From Jiangella muralis (GTDB lineage: Bacteria > Actinomycetota > Actinomycetes > Jiangellales > Jiangellaceae), in NCBI RefSeq assembly GCF_001270745.1, contig NZ_KQ434755.1:340839-381785 (forward strand): a DNA stretch of 40,947 nt, given 5' to 3'. The notes beneath the pieces are model-generated. The model was not told the origin of the DNA and did no database searches. It saw only the letters and a program-made list of their open reading frames with translations. Made by a program: the position numbers and the translations under genes. Shown piece after piece: positions 7,061 to 15,840 of the stretch; position 1 is the first letter of the stretch, and the number at the start of each line of letters is the position of its first letter.

Positions 7061-7227
7061 ACCCCACCCGGCGCAGCGGATCCACACGGTGGCGTTGGGG
7101 ATCGCGTACGGTTCGCCGTTTTGCGGCGGTTCGCCGCTTTGTGGCAGGGGGACGGCCAACGTGCGGACCACGGCGGACGCGGCAGACCCGGCACACGGCC
7201 GGCCAGCCAACGAGAAGCGCGGGGCGG

Positions 7228-8409
7228 TCAGGCGTCGGCCGGGGCGAGGCGGGTGGCGAGTACGAGCGCCGCGTGCGCGCCGAGCCGCCCGGTGCCCGTC
7301 GACCAGGAGCTGCCGACGAGGTCGCGGATCTTGTCCATGCGGTAGTAGAGCGTGGTCCGGTGGATGTGCAGTGCGGCGACGGTGGCAGCGGCGTCGCCGC
7401 CGGAGTCGAGGTAGGTGAGCAGGGTGGTGGCGAGCAGCCGGTGCTCCGGGCGCAGCAGCGGCGCCAGCGGTGGGTGCAGCTCGCGCGCGGTCGCCGGGGT
7501 CCACGGCAGCCCGAAGAGGAGCTGCCAGGCGCCCAGCTCGGTCCAGCAGGCGAACCCGTCGAACTCGCCGACCCGCTGGGCGACGTCGGCGGCGTAGGCG
7601 GCGCGGCCGAACGACGGGCCCGGCGGCTCGCCCGGCAGCTGGTCGGCGAGGCCGACGGCGAGGGCGGGCTCGGCCGCGCGGGCGGTGCTCCAGAACCGTT
7701 CGCGCCAGGCGGCCGACGGCGGGCGCGGGCCGGCCCGGCTGACCACGGCGAGGTACCCGCCGACCGGAGCCACCAGCGCCGGCCCGATCAGCTGGCGCAG
7801 CGCGACGGACCGGGTGACGGCGTGCCGGGCGGCCTCGGCGGTGTCGCCGTCGCCGTCGCGGAACCGGATCGCCGCGATGCGCAGCGACGCGCCGGGGCCG
7901 AGGCGGTCCGGCCCGGTCACCGCGGCGAGGGCGGCGTCGCGCCGGGCGCGGTCGTCGCCGAACAGGCCGGCCAGCAGCGGGGTGTCCTGCGCCTGCAGGT
8001 CGTCCAGCTGGGCGGCGTTGTGGCGCAGCAACTCGGTGATGGCGCGGGCGCCCTTGGTGGCCATGGTCAGCTCGGACGGCGTGACCGGCGGGTCGGCGTC
8101 GATCAGCCAGAGGAAGCCGTAGAGGTCGGAGCCGTCGCGCAGCGGCACCGCGATGCGCGGCAGCGTGCGCAGCTCGGCGCTGTCGGGGATGTGGACGGGG
8201 TCGACGGCGTGGTCGATGCCGAACGTGCGCACGTGCGCGACGATGGCGGCGTCGGCCCGGCGGGCGAGGACGCTGTCGATGCGGGGCGGGTCGATGGCGC
8301 CGTAGTGCGCGCTGGCCGCCAGCAGCTGGATGGCGACGTCGTCGACCGCCACCGACCGCTGCAGCTCGGTGGCGAGGTCGTCGACGAGCTGTTGTAGCTC
8401 ATCGAGCAT
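7228..8409 (-). CDS. PucR/CdaR-family transcriptional regulator
   Basis: A 393-residue regulator. The C-terminal ~60 residues form the PucR-type helix-turn-helix: LLTYLDSGGDAAATVAALHIHRTTLYYRMDKIRDLVG. The middle (about 200-320) is a GGDEF-like CdaR domain, and the N-terminal part (about 1-150) looks like a GAF-type sensory domain. Family members control purine, amino-acid or amine breakdown genes. The gene diverges from the FAD-oxidase/ABC operon starting at 8551 and has a perfect 9+9 bp palindrome 12 bases upstream of its ATG, so it probably controls itself and that operon. The family is clear; the effector is unknown. Confidence 0.85.
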   Translation of the reverse strand: MLDELQQLVDDLATELQRSVAVDDVAIQLLAASAHYGAIDPPRIDSVLARRADAAIVAHVRTFGIDHAVDPVHIPDSAELRTLPRIAVPLRDGSDLYGFLWLIDADPPVTPSELTMATKGARAITELLRHNAAQLDDLQAQDTPLLAGLFGDDRARRDAALAAVTGPDRLGPGASLRIAAIRFRDGDGDTAEAARHAVTRSVALRQLIGPALVAPVGGYLAVVSRAGPRPPSAAWRERFWSTARAAEPALAVGLADQLPGEPPGPSFGRAAYAADVAQRVGEFDGFACWTELGAWQLLFGLPWTPATARELHPPLAPLLRPEHRLLATTLLTYLDSGGDAAATVAALHIHRTTLYYRMDKIRDLVGSSWSTGTGRLGAHAALVLATRLAPADA

Positions 8410-8421
8410 GCGTGCCTCGCG

Positions 8422-8441
8422 GACTCGACATCTGTCGAGTC
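8422..8441. promoter_or_regulatory. Palindromic operator between the PucR gene and the oxidase operon
   Basis: GACTCGACATCTGTCGAGTC is an inverted repeat with 9 bp perfect arms around TC. It sits 12 bp upstream of the PucR start codon and 110 bp upstream of the divergent oxidase gene, a good place for autorepression and operon control. A direct repeat of GTCCGGCA (8501-8508 and 8514-8521) nearer the oxidase gene could be a second regulatory element. Confidence 0.55.
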
Positions 8442-8550
8442 TAAGGCCGGGAGATTGCGACGTTCGGGTGCGGACCGGACGGATTCCGGCCCCCTAGGTT
8501 GTCCGGCACGACAGTCCGGCAGCGACGCCGGCGACCGACGGGAGACGCCG

Positions 8551-9741
8551 ATGGCGAACCGGTACCGGGTGATCGTGGTGGGATGCGGCGCGATCGGCGC
8601 CGCCACCGCCTACTGGCTGAGCCGGCGTCTCGGCGGCGAGGTCCTGGTGCTGGAGCAGTTCGACCTCGGCCACTCGCGCGGCGCGTCGGAGGACCACTCG
8701 CGGGTCATCCGGCACACCTACACCCGCACCGCCTACACGACGCTCACCCCGGCGGCGTACCAGAGCTGGAACATCGTCGAGCAGGCGACCGGCCTGCGGC
8801 TGGTGCAGCGGACCGGCGGGCTGATCCTGGCGTCGTCGCAGGCCCCGTCCATCTCGTTCGTCGACGACACCGTCGCCGCGATGGCCGCGACGAACCTCCC
8901 GTACGAGGAGGTGGGCGCCGCCGACGTCATGCGGCGCTGGCCGCAGTGGCGGCTGGAGCCGCACCATCGCGGCGTGCTGGACCCGGAGGCCGGGGTGCTC
9001 GACATCCGCCAGGCCACGGCGGCGCACGTCGCGCTCAGCCGCGACAACGGCGTGACGATCGTCCCGAACGCGCCGGTGACGGGGCTGACGGAGACGGCGG
9101 GCGGCGTCGAGGTCGCGGTCGCCGACGGCCGCCGCTTCACCGCCGACCGGCTGGTGCTGGCCGGCGGCGCCTGGAACCCGGCGCTGCTGGAGCTGCTGGG
9201 CACCCGGCTGCCGATCACGCTCACCGAGGAGCAGGTGACGTACTTCGCGACCCCCAAGGTGCGCGAGTTCACCCCGGACCGCTTCCCGGTGTTCGGCTTC
9301 ATCGACGACGACAGCCGGCTCTACTACGGGCTGCCGGTGTACGGCGAGGTGGCGGTGAAGGCCGGGCTGGACGGCGTCGGGCCGGAGGTCACCAGCGAGA
9401 CGCGGACGTACCGGGCCGATCCGGGGCGGGTCGACGAGGTCCGCCGGTTCCTCGGCCGGCACCTGCCGGCCGCCGTCGGGCCGGAGCTGTACTCGCGGGT
9501 CTGCTGCTACGACTTCCCGCCGGACCGCGACTTCATCGCCGACTTCGTCCCCGGCCACGACCGCGTGCTGGTCTGCGCCGGCGCCGGTCACGCGGGCAAG
9601 TTCGCCGGGCTGCTCGGCCGGGTGCTCACCGAGCTGGCGCTCGACGGCGTCAGCCGGTTCCCGGTCGAGGCCTTCCGGGCCGACCGACCGGCCCTCTACT
9701 CTTCGGCCCCAATGCAGGTCAGCCGCTCCAACTCGATGTGA
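8551..9741 (+). CDS. FAD-dependent amine oxidase, sarcosine oxidase/SolA-like
   Basis: A 396-residue DadA/monomeric sarcosine oxidase-type flavoenzyme. ATG 8551 has GGGAG seven bases upstream. The N-terminus carries the dinucleotide-binding GCGAIG (residues 11-16) and the family's HSRGASEDHSRVIRH segment. Near the end, VCCYDFPPDRDFIADF corresponds to the region holding the Cys that binds FAD covalently in monomeric sarcosine and N-methyltryptophan oxidases (here C318), followed by AGAGHAGKFA. Such enzymes oxidise secondary amino acids (N-methyl amino acids, pipecolate, proline-like compounds) to imines with release of peroxide. It is the first gene of the operon running to 17419 and may attack the imported substrate or one of its products. 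Confidence 0.85.
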   Translation: MANRYRVIVVGCGAIGAATAYWLSRRLGGEVLVLEQFDLGHSRGASEDHSRVIRHTYTRTAYTTLTPAAYQSWNIVEQATGLRLVQRTGGLILASSQAPSISFVDDTVAAMAATNLPYEEVGAADVMRRWPQWRLEPHHRGVLDPEAGVLDIRQATAAHVALSRDNGVTIVPNAPVTGLTETAGGVEVAVADGRRFTADRLVLAGGAWNPALLELLGTRLPITLTEEQVTYFATPKVREFTPDRFPVFGFIDDDSRLYYGLPVYGEVAVKAGLDGVGPEVTSETRTYRADPGRVDEVRRFLGRHLPAAVGPELYSRVCCYDFPPDRDFIADFVPGHDRVLVCAGAGHAGKFAGLLGRVLTELALDGVSRFPVEAFRADRPALYSSAPMQVSRSNSM

Positions 9742-9765
9742 GAGCCGGATGAAGGCGAGGGACCG

Positions 9766-10764
9766 ATGAGCGTGACGCGAAGAAGACGGCGGCGACTGGG
9801 CCGGGTGCCGCGCCGGATCCTGCACATGCTGGTGACGCTGTGGGCGGCGAGCCTGCTGGTGTGGTCGCTGCTCGCGCTGGCGCCCGGCGACCCGGCCCGG
9901 CGGGTGCTGAACGGGCGCGGCGTCGTGGACCCGACCGACGGGCAGCTCGCGGCCGAACGGCTCGCCCTCGGCCTGGACCGGCCCGCCTGGGAGCGGTACC
10001 TGGACTGGCTCGGCGGCGCGGCGCGCGGCGACTTCGGCCAGTCCTGGCGGACCGGGCGGCCGATCAGCGACGAGCTGGCCGTCTACCTCCCCGCGACGAT
10101 CAACCTCACCCTCGCGGCGCTGGTGATCGCGCTGGCAGTCGCGCTGCCGCTGGGCCTGCTCGGCGCCGCGACGGCGGGCCGCTGGCCGGACGCCGTCATC
10201 CGGGTCGTGACGCTGGTGATGGTGTCGACGCCGGCGTTCGTCATCGGCGTCGTGCTGCTCTACGTCGTGGTGCTGCGCTGGGGCGCCGGCAACGTCGTCG
10301 CGGACGGCACCTGGTCGAACGCGTGGCTGCCGGCGATCACGCTGGCGGCCTGGCCGGCGGCGTCCTGGGCACGGATCCTGCGGGCCGGCCTGCTGGAGTC
10401 GATGTCGGCCACCTACCTGCACGTGTCCGAGGCGCGCGGCGCCGGGCGGCTGCGGCTGCTCGTGACGCACGCGCTGCCCAACGCGTCGGTGCCGTTCCTC
10501 GCGGTGTTCGGGGTCAGCGTCGGCTGGCTGCTGGCCGGCGCGCCGGTGGTCGAGACGGTGTTCACCTGGCCGGGCATCGGCCGCTACACCGTCGAGTCGA
10601 TCATCGCCCGGGACGTGCCCGTCGTGCAGGCGTTCACGATGCTGGCCGTGCTGCTGTTCGTGCTGAGCAGCCTGGCCGTCGACCTCCTCTCGACGACGAT
10701 CGACCCACGGCTGCGCGAGCGCGGCCGGCCGGCCGGATCGATGGCGGGGGAGGCAGCGCGATGA
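9766..10764 (+). CDS. Peptide/opine-type ABC transporter permease, OppB-like
   Basis: A 332-residue inner-membrane permease with six predicted helices, the first near residues 17-40, followed by the family's LALAPGDPARR. The cytoplasmic EAA loop that contacts the ATPases reads SEARGAGRLRLLVTHALPNA, and the C-terminal part has the usual ETVFTWPGIGRYTVESI. It is preceded by GGCGAGGGA about seven bases before ATG and overlaps the next permease by ATGA. It belongs to the DppB/OppB family; the substrate is unknown. Confidence 0.92.
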   Translation: MSVTRRRRRRLGRVPRRILHMLVTLWAASLLVWSLLALAPGDPARRVLNGRGVVDPTDGQLAAERLALGLDRPAWERYLDWLGGAARGDFGQSWRTGRPISDELAVYLPATINLTLAALVIALAVALPLGLLGAATAGRWPDAVIRVVTLVMVSTPAFVIGVVLLYVVVLRWGAGNVVADGTWSNAWLPAITLAAWPAASWARILRAGLLESMSATYLHVSEARGAGRLRLLVTHALPNASVPFLAVFGVSVGWLLAGAPVVETVFTWPGIGRYTVESIIARDVPVVQAFTMLAVLLFVLSSLAVDLLSTTIDPRLRERGRPAGSMAGEAAR

Positions 10765-11642
10765 CCGCGGCACCCGTCCTCGTCGCCCGCTCCGCCCGGG
10801 CCGGCAGCCAGCCGGTCGGCGTCTGGGCCAGCCTGCTGCGGCACCCGTCCGGGCGGGCCGGGCTGGCCATCGCGGCGCTGCTGGCGCTGGTCGCCCTCGT
10901 GGGCCCATGGCTCACCGCCGACCCGAACCAGACCAGCTACGACACCCAGCTCGCCCCGCCCAGCGCGGAACACCTGCTCGGCACCGACCAGGCCGGGCGC
11001 GACCAGCTGGCCCGCGTCGTGGCCGGTGCGCAGGCGACGCTCGGCGCGGCGCTCACGGTGTTCGTGCTGGTCGGCGTGATCGGCGTGGTGGTCGGGATGG
11101 TGGCCGCGCTGGCCGGCGGCTGGGTCGACAGCGTCATCTCCCGCATCGTCGACCTGCTGCTCGGCATGCCGTCGCTGGTGCTGGCGCTGGCGATCGTCGG
11201 CACCCTCGGGCCGAGCCTGCGCAACGTCATCATCGCGCTCACCGTCAGCGGCTGGGCGTACCTGGCCCGGCTGGCCCGCAGCCACGCCCTCGGCGCGCAC
11301 GACCGGCCGGACGTCATCGCCGCGCGGATGGCCGGCGTCGGCCGGGTCCGGATCGCCGTCGGGCACGTGCTGCCGGGCGTGACCGTGCAGGTCGCGATCG
11401 CGGCGACGATGGAGCTCAGCGCGATCATCCTCGGGCTGTCGGCGCTGTCGTTCCTCGGCCTCGGGGTGCAGCCGCCGACCGCCGAATGGGGCCAGATGCT
11501 GGCCGAGAGCCGCTTCGCGCTCACCCAGATGCCGACGCTCGCGCTCGGCCCCGGCCTCGCCGTGATGCTCGCTGTCGGCGCGGCCGTGCTGATCAGCGAG
11601 GCGTTGCGCGATGTCGTCGACCCGGCTTGGAGGCGCGGATGA
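10761..11642 (+). CDS. Peptide/opine-type ABC transporter permease, OppC-like
   Basis: A 293-residue partner permease. It starts at ATG 10761 inside the stop of the OppB-like gene. After one helix (about 30-50) comes the OppC hallmark APPSAEHLLGTDQAGRDQLARV, then the core helices, the coupling loop AARMAGVGRVRIAVGHVLPG and LGLSALSFLGLGVQPPTAEWG. It ends by overlapping the first ATPase gene (ATGA). With the OppB-like protein it would form the transmembrane pore. Confidence 0.92.
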   Translation: MTAAPVLVARSARAGSQPVGVWASLLRHPSGRAGLAIAALLALVALVGPWLTADPNQTSYDTQLAPPSAEHLLGTDQAGRDQLARVVAGAQATLGAALTVFVLVGVIGVVVGMVAALAGGWVDSVISRIVDLLLGMPSLVLALAIVGTLGPSLRNVIIALTVSGWAYLARLARSHALGAHDRPDVIAARMAGVGRVRIAVGHVLPGVTVQVAIAATMELSAIILGLSALSFLGLGVQPPTAEWGQMLAESRFALTQMPTLALGPGLAVMLAVGAAVLISEALRDVVDPAWRRG

Positions 11643-12577
11643 ACGAGACCAACGGCGTGGTGACGGCGCCCGTGCTGTCCGTCGACGGGCTGGACGTCAC
11701 CTACGCGAACGGCGCCCGCGCCGTCCGGGAGCTGAGCCTGGCCCTCGGCGACGGCGAGTGCCTGGCGCTGGTGGGGGAGTCCGGTTGCGGCAAGACCACC
11801 GTCGCCCGGGCGCTGCTCGGCCTGCTGCCGCGGCGCACCCGGGTGGCCGGGTCGGTGCGCATCCGCGGCACCGAGGTCGTCGGCGCCTCGAGCCGGCGGC
11901 TGCGGCGGCTGCGCGGCACCGACGTCGCCTACGTCGCCCAGGACCCGTACGCCGCCTGCGACCCGCTGCGCACCGTCGCCCACCACGTCGAGGAGGGCTG
12001 GCGGGCGAAGGGGCAGCGGCCGCCGGACGGGCAGGTGACGGCGCGGCTGGCCGAGCTGGGCATCGAGGACGCGCAGCACCGGTCCCGGCTGCGCCCGCAC
12101 CAGTGGTCCGGCGGCATGCTGCAGCGCGCCACGATCGCCGGCGCGACGGTGCACGGCCCAGCGCTCACCGTCGCCGACGAGGCCACCAGCGCGCTCGACG
12201 CCGACCTCAGCGACGGCGTGCTGGCCGCGCTGCGGGCCGCGTCGAACGCGCTGCTGCTGGTCAGCCACGACCTCGCGCTGGTCGCGAAGCACGCGGACCG
12301 CATCGCCGTCATGTACCACGGACGGGTCGTCGAGACCGGCCGCACCGGCGACGTCATCGGCGCGCCGCGGCACCCGTACACGCGGGCGCTGCTGCTGGCC
12401 GCCCCGCGGCCGGGCGCCGGCCTGCCGCGCGAGCTGCCCGGCACGCCACCGTCGCTGGCCGACAGCCTGCCCGGCTGCTCGTTCGCGCCGCGCTGCGCCC
12501 ACTCCGGCGACCAGTGCCGGGAACTGCTGCCACTGCTCGCCGACGGGGTCGCCTGCCACGCGGTGGAGCGGTCATGA
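11639..12577 (+). CDS. Peptide/opine-type ABC transporter ATPase, OppD-like
   Basis: A 312-residue ATP-binding protein: Walker A GESGCGKT (about 46-53), Q-loop VAQDPYAACDPL, signature HQWSGGMLQR, Walker B with LTVADEATSALD, and H-loop LLVSHD. The C-terminus has the oligopeptide/dipeptide ATPase extension (HPYTRALL..., then GCSFAPRCAHSGDQC with its Cys cluster, which binds an Fe-S cluster in some homologues). Walker B has Glu-Ala where Glu-Pro is common (DEAT rather than DEPT). It is coupled by 4 bp overlaps on both sides. Confidence 0.92.
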   Translation: MNETNGVVTAPVLSVDGLDVTYANGARAVRELSLALGDGECLALVGESGCGKTTVARALLGLLPRRTRVAGSVRIRGTEVVGASSRRLRRLRGTDVAYVAQDPYAACDPLRTVAHHVEEGWRAKGQRPPDGQVTARLAELGIEDAQHRSRLRPHQWSGGMLQRATIAGATVHGPALTVADEATSALDADLSDGVLAALRAASNALLLVSHDLALVAKHADRIAVMYHGRVVETGRTGDVIGAPRHPYTRALLLAAPRPGAGLPRELPGTPPSLADSLPGCSFAPRCAHSGDQCRELLPLLADGVACHAVERS

Positions 12578-13311
12578 CGGGCCCGGTCGTCGAGGGCAGC
12601 GGGCTCTCGGTCACCTACGGCCAGCGCGGCCACGTCCACCACGCCGTCATAGACCTGACCGTGGCGGTGCATCCGGGCGAGATCGTCGGCATCACCGGGG
12701 CGTCGGGCTGCGGGAAGTCGACGACGCTGCGGCTGCTGGCCGGGCTCGAGCAGCCGCACGCGGGCACCGTCCGGCTCGGCGGCGCCGACGTCTGGGCCGG
12801 CGGCCGCACGCCGCGGCCGCCGCGACCCGGCTACGTGATGCCGGTCTTCCAGGATCCCGTGGCGAGCCTCGACCGGCGCTGGCCGATCTGGCGCTCCGTC
12901 ACCGAGCCGCTCACCGTCGGGCGGCCGCGGATGTCCAAGCAGGAACGCATGGCCGCCGCGCGGGAGCACCTCGCCCGGCTGAGTCTCGACCACCTCGACG
13001 TGCGCTGCCTGCCGACGCAGTTGTCCGGCGGGCAGTGCCAGCGGGTGGCCATCGCCCGTGCCCTCGTCGCCGGCCCGGCGCTCGTCGTCGCCGACGAGCC
13101 CACCGCCAGCCTCGACGTCACCACCGCGGCCGGCGTCACCCGGGTGCTCCGGGAGGCCGCGGACCAGGGCACGGCGCTCGTGATCGTGAGTCACGACCAG
13201 GACCGCCTGAGCGTCCTGGCCGACCGGATCCTGCGGATGAACCGCGGCCGCGTCGTCGCCGAAGAGGTGCTGCGGCCGCTCGTCCACGCACGAAGGGGCA
13301 CCGATGAGTAG
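12574..13311 (+). CDS. Peptide/opine-type ABC transporter ATPase, OppF-like, short form
   Basis: A 245-residue ATPase with Walker A GASGCGKST, Q-loop VFQDPVASLD, signature QLSGGQCQR, Walker B LVVADEPTASLD and H-loop IVSHDQDR. It lacks the C-terminal oligopeptide-transporter extension with the Cys cluster that its OppD-like partner has, so it is shorter than typical OppF proteins (about 320 residues). The ATG at 12574 overlaps the previous stop; the 3' end overlaps the binding-protein gene by 8 bp. Confidence 0.9.
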   Translation: MTGPVVEGSGLSVTYGQRGHVHHAVIDLTVAVHPGEIVGITGASGCGKSTTLRLLAGLEQPHAGTVRLGGADVWAGGRTPRPPRPGYVMPVFQDPVASLDRRWPIWRSVTEPLTVGRPRMSKQERMAAAREHLARLSLDHLDVRCLPTQLSGGQCQRVAIARALVAGPALVVADEPTASLDVTTAAGVTRVLREAADQGTALVIVSHDQDRLSVLADRILRMNRGRVVAEEVLRPLVHARRGTDE

Positions 13312-14863
13312 ACGAGTTGGACGGCGGGCGCTGGCGGCAGTCGCGGCCCTCGCCGTGACGGTCGTGGCCGGCTGCGCCGTCGAAGGACAGGCCGCCGATC
13401 CGGCCGGCGAGACCGACCGGCCGCTGCGGATCGCCACGACCTGGGCGATCGGGTCGCTGGACCCGATCACCGAGGCGTACTGGGCGCCCGAGTTCGGCTA
13501 CGGCGAGCTGCTGATGCGCCCGACCGCCGACGGCGTCGTCGAGCCGTGGCTGCTGGAGTCGGCGGAGTCGGTCACGCCCACCGAGTGGGAGCTGGTGCTG
13601 CGCGACGGCGTGACGTTCCAGAACGGCAGCCCGTGCGACGCCGACGCCGTCGCCGCCGCGATGAACCACCAGCTGGCGAACAACCCGGTGCTGCCGCCGA
13701 TCCTGCCCGGCGCGACGGCCGCGGCCACCGGGCCGGACACCGTCGTGCTGACGACGTCGACGCCGGTGTCGTTCCTGCCCGCGCTGCTGGCGCAGGAGGA
13801 CATGTTCCCGATCTACGACGTGGCCGCGTACGAGTCGGCGGCGGGCGATCCGGAGGCGCTGGTCGGGCTGGGCATCCACACCGGGCCGTACCGGGTGACC
13901 GAGCTGACGTCGTCCGGCATGGTGCTGGAGCGCTACGACGACTACTGGCAGGGCGAGCCCGCGCTGCCGGGCGTCGAGGTGTCGTTCATCTCCGACGCGC
14001 AGGCGCGGGTGCTGGCCGTGCAGTCGGGCGAGGTGGACGTGGCGCTCTACCCGGCTACGGAGTCGGCCGGCACGCTGGAGAACTCGTCCGCCGCGCACTT
14101 CGTCACCGGCGACGGCACGCTCGGCCCGCGGCTGATCCTCAACGTGCAGCGCAGCCCGATGGACGAGCCGGCCGTGCGGCAGGCGCTGAGCGCGGCGATC
14201 GACTACGAGGCGATGGCGAAGGACGTCATGAACGGCTTCCACGACGTCGCCGAGGGCATGTACCCCATGCAGTTGCCATACGCCGTGGCGAACCAGGCGT
14301 ACGACCCGGACCGGGCCGCCCAGCTGCTGGACCAGGCCGGCTGGGTGCGCGGCTCGGACGGGATGCGGGCCCGCGACGGCGTGCCGCTGCAGCTGACGCT
14401 CTACACCTACCGCGCCGACCCGGACCTGCCGGCGATCGCCGTCGCGCTGCGCTCGCAGCTGGAGGAGTCGGGCATCGGCATCCAGATCGAGGAGCTGGAC
14501 GACATCTCCTCCATCTACGACGGCGACACCGGCTGGCACATCGCGCTGTTCCGCACCGGCTACTACGGCACCAGCGGCGCGGTCGTCGGGGTGATCCACG
14601 ACTACCTCACCTCCGACGGCTCGCGGAACGCCGGCGGCATCGCCGACCCGGAGCTGGACGGGCTCGCCGACCAGCTGTCGCTGGCGTTCGAGGAGGAGGA
14701 GCAGTACGACCTGCTCGGGCAGATCCAGGACATCGTCATGGCCCGGCAGGTCTACTCGATCGTCGTCTCGGTGAAGCGCGCGTCGGCGGTGGTCTCCGAC
14801 ACCTGGCGGGACTACGAGCCGTCGGCCGTCTACCTGCACCTGGACTGGAGGACGCAACCATGA
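13304..14863 (+). CDS. Family 5 extracellular solute-binding lipoprotein
   Basis: A 519-residue binding protein. The N-terminus is a lipoprotein signal: basic SRRVGRRA, a hydrophobic run, and lipobox VVAGC with the modified Cys near residue 24. The mature part has the family 5 layout: WAIGSLDPITEAYWAPEFGYGELLMRPTADG at the start, LVLRDGVTFQNGSPCDADAVAAAM, a GTGPY-like HTGPYRVTEL motif, and a long second lobe with VRQALSAAIDYEAMA. It would capture the substrate outside the membrane for the OppB/C/D/F-like transporter encoded just upstream. It overlaps neighbours at both ends, so it has no separate promoter visible here. Confidence 0.92.
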   Translation: MSRRVGRRALAAVAALAVTVVAGCAVEGQAADPAGETDRPLRIATTWAIGSLDPITEAYWAPEFGYGELLMRPTADGVVEPWLLESAESVTPTEWELVLRDGVTFQNGSPCDADAVAAAMNHQLANNPVLPPILPGATAAATGPDTVVLTTSTPVSFLPALLAQEDMFPIYDVAAYESAAGDPEALVGLGIHTGPYRVTELTSSGMVLERYDDYWQGEPALPGVEVSFISDAQARVLAVQSGEVDVALYPATESAGTLENSSAAHFVTGDGTLGPRLILNVQRSPMDEPAVRQALSAAIDYEAMAKDVMNGFHDVAEGMYPMQLPYAVANQAYDPDRAAQLLDQAGWVRGSDGMRARDGVPLQLTLYTYRADPDLPAIAVALRSQLEESGIGIQIEELDDISSIYDGDTGWHIALFRTGYYGTSGAVVGVIHDYLTSDGSRNAGGIADPELDGLADQLSLAFEEEEQYDLLGQIQDIVMARQVYSIVVSVKRASAVVSDTWRDYEPSAVYLHLDWRTQP

Positions 14864-15840
14864 CCGTCACCGACGCCGGACTGGACCGCGCGATCGGCAC
14901 CGTCCTGGACGACTGCTTCGCCGTCCGGCCGGACGAGCACGTGCTGGTGGTCGGCGACCCGGCCACCCGCGACCTGGCCGAGGCGCTCTGGCAGGGCAGC
15001 CGGTCGCGCGGCGCCGAGGCCGTGCTGCTGCTGATCGAGGAGCGCCTCGACGGCGAGCCGGCCCGGCCGGTCGCGGGCGCGATGGCCGCGGCGGACGTCT
15101 TCATCGTCGCGACCCGGCAGTCGCTGTCGCACATGAACGCCCGCAAGGAGGCGACGGCGCGGGGCGCGCGCGGAGCGACGCTGCCCGGCGTGACCGCGGC
15201 GATGCTGACCCGGGCGATGGCGGTCGACCTGCCGGCGCTGCGGGCCCGCGGCATCGCCGCCGCGGAGCTGTTCACGCAGGCCGGCACGGCCCACCTGACC
15301 TGCCCGAACGGAACCGACATGTGGTTCCGGATCGGCGGGCGGCAGGGCATCGCCGACGACGGCGACCTGACCGCGCCGCAGGCGTTCGGAAACCTGCCGT
15401 GCGGCGAGGCGGCGATCTCCCCGGAGACGGGGCACGGCCGGATCGCCGCCAGCAGCGTGACGCCGGCCGGCATCCTGCCCGAGCCGATGCTGCTCACCGT
15501 CGAGGACGGGCAGCTCACCGACGCGACCGGCCCGCACGGCGGCGCGTTCCTGGAGCTGCTGCGCTCGCACGGGCGGCTCGGCACCAACCTGGCCGAGCTG
15601 GGCGTCGGCACCAACGACGGCGCCGCCTTCACCGGCAACGTCCTGGAGGACGAGAAGGTGCTGGGCACCGCGCACGTGGCGTTCGGCGCGAGCGACGCGT
15701 TCGGCGGCTCGGTCTACGTGCCGATCCACCGCGACGTCGTCATCGTCGACCCGACCCTGGACGTCGACGGTGTCCGCGTCCTCGACGCCGGCCGCTGGCT
15801 GCTCGACGCCGCCCCGACGAGCGCTGGAGGCGCCCGATGA
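14860..15840 (+). CDS. M29 aminopeptidase-fold metalloenzyme (thermophilic aminopeptidase/NicX-like)
   Basis: A 326-residue protein with the M29 fold signatures: NLPCGEAAISPE (N178-E183, with the metal-ligand Glu of the usual NLPxGE motif), GVGTNDGAAFTGNVLEDEKVLGTAHVAFG, and FGGSVYVPIHRDVVI near the end, where His and Asp ligands are expected. Members include two-metal aminopeptidases and the iron-dependent 2,5-dihydroxypyridine dioxygenase NicX, so the fold does not fix the reaction. It is shorter than classical M29 peptidases (about 410). In the operon it sits between the binding protein and a PLP enzyme, which fits an intracellular step in breaking down the imported compound. ATG 14860 overlaps the upstream stop. 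Confidence 0.75.
   Translation: MTVTDAGLDRAIGTVLDDCFAVRPDEHVLVVGDPATRDLAEALWQGSRSRGAEAVLLLIEERLDGEPARPVAGAMAAADVFIVATRQSLSHMNARKEATARGARGATLPGVTAAMLTRAMAVDLPALRARGIAAAELFTQAGTAHLTCPNGTDMWFRIGGRQGIADDGDLTAPQAFGNLPCGEAAISPETGHGRIAASSVTPAGILPEPMLLTVEDGQLTDATGPHGGAFLELLRSHGRLGTNLAELGVGTNDGAAFTGNVLEDEKVLGTAHVAFGASDAFGGSVYVPIHRDVVIVDPTLDVDGVRVLDAGRWLLDAAPTSAGGAR

Larger units (their letters stand above)
6751..7227. other. 477 bp gene-free stretch rich in inverted repeats
   Basis: Apart from the operator at 6778-6817, the stretch contains two strong dyads (6883-6954 and 7009-7060) and short direct repeats of GGTTCGCCG near 7110-7135. Open frames cross it on both strands, but none has a ribosome site, plausible composition or family resemblance. 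I see no tRNA cloverleaf. It may hold an untranslated RNA or the remains of a mobile repeat. Confidence 0.5.

Noticed and set aside
6846..7196. Minus-strand frame of 116 codons in the CDF-PucR gap
   Set aside because: Arg-rich composition, no ribosome site, runs across inverted repeats and matches nothing I recognise.
14860..15840. Calling the M29-fold protein a leucyl aminopeptidase or NicX outright
   Set aside because: Both activities share the fold and the visible motifs do not separate them.
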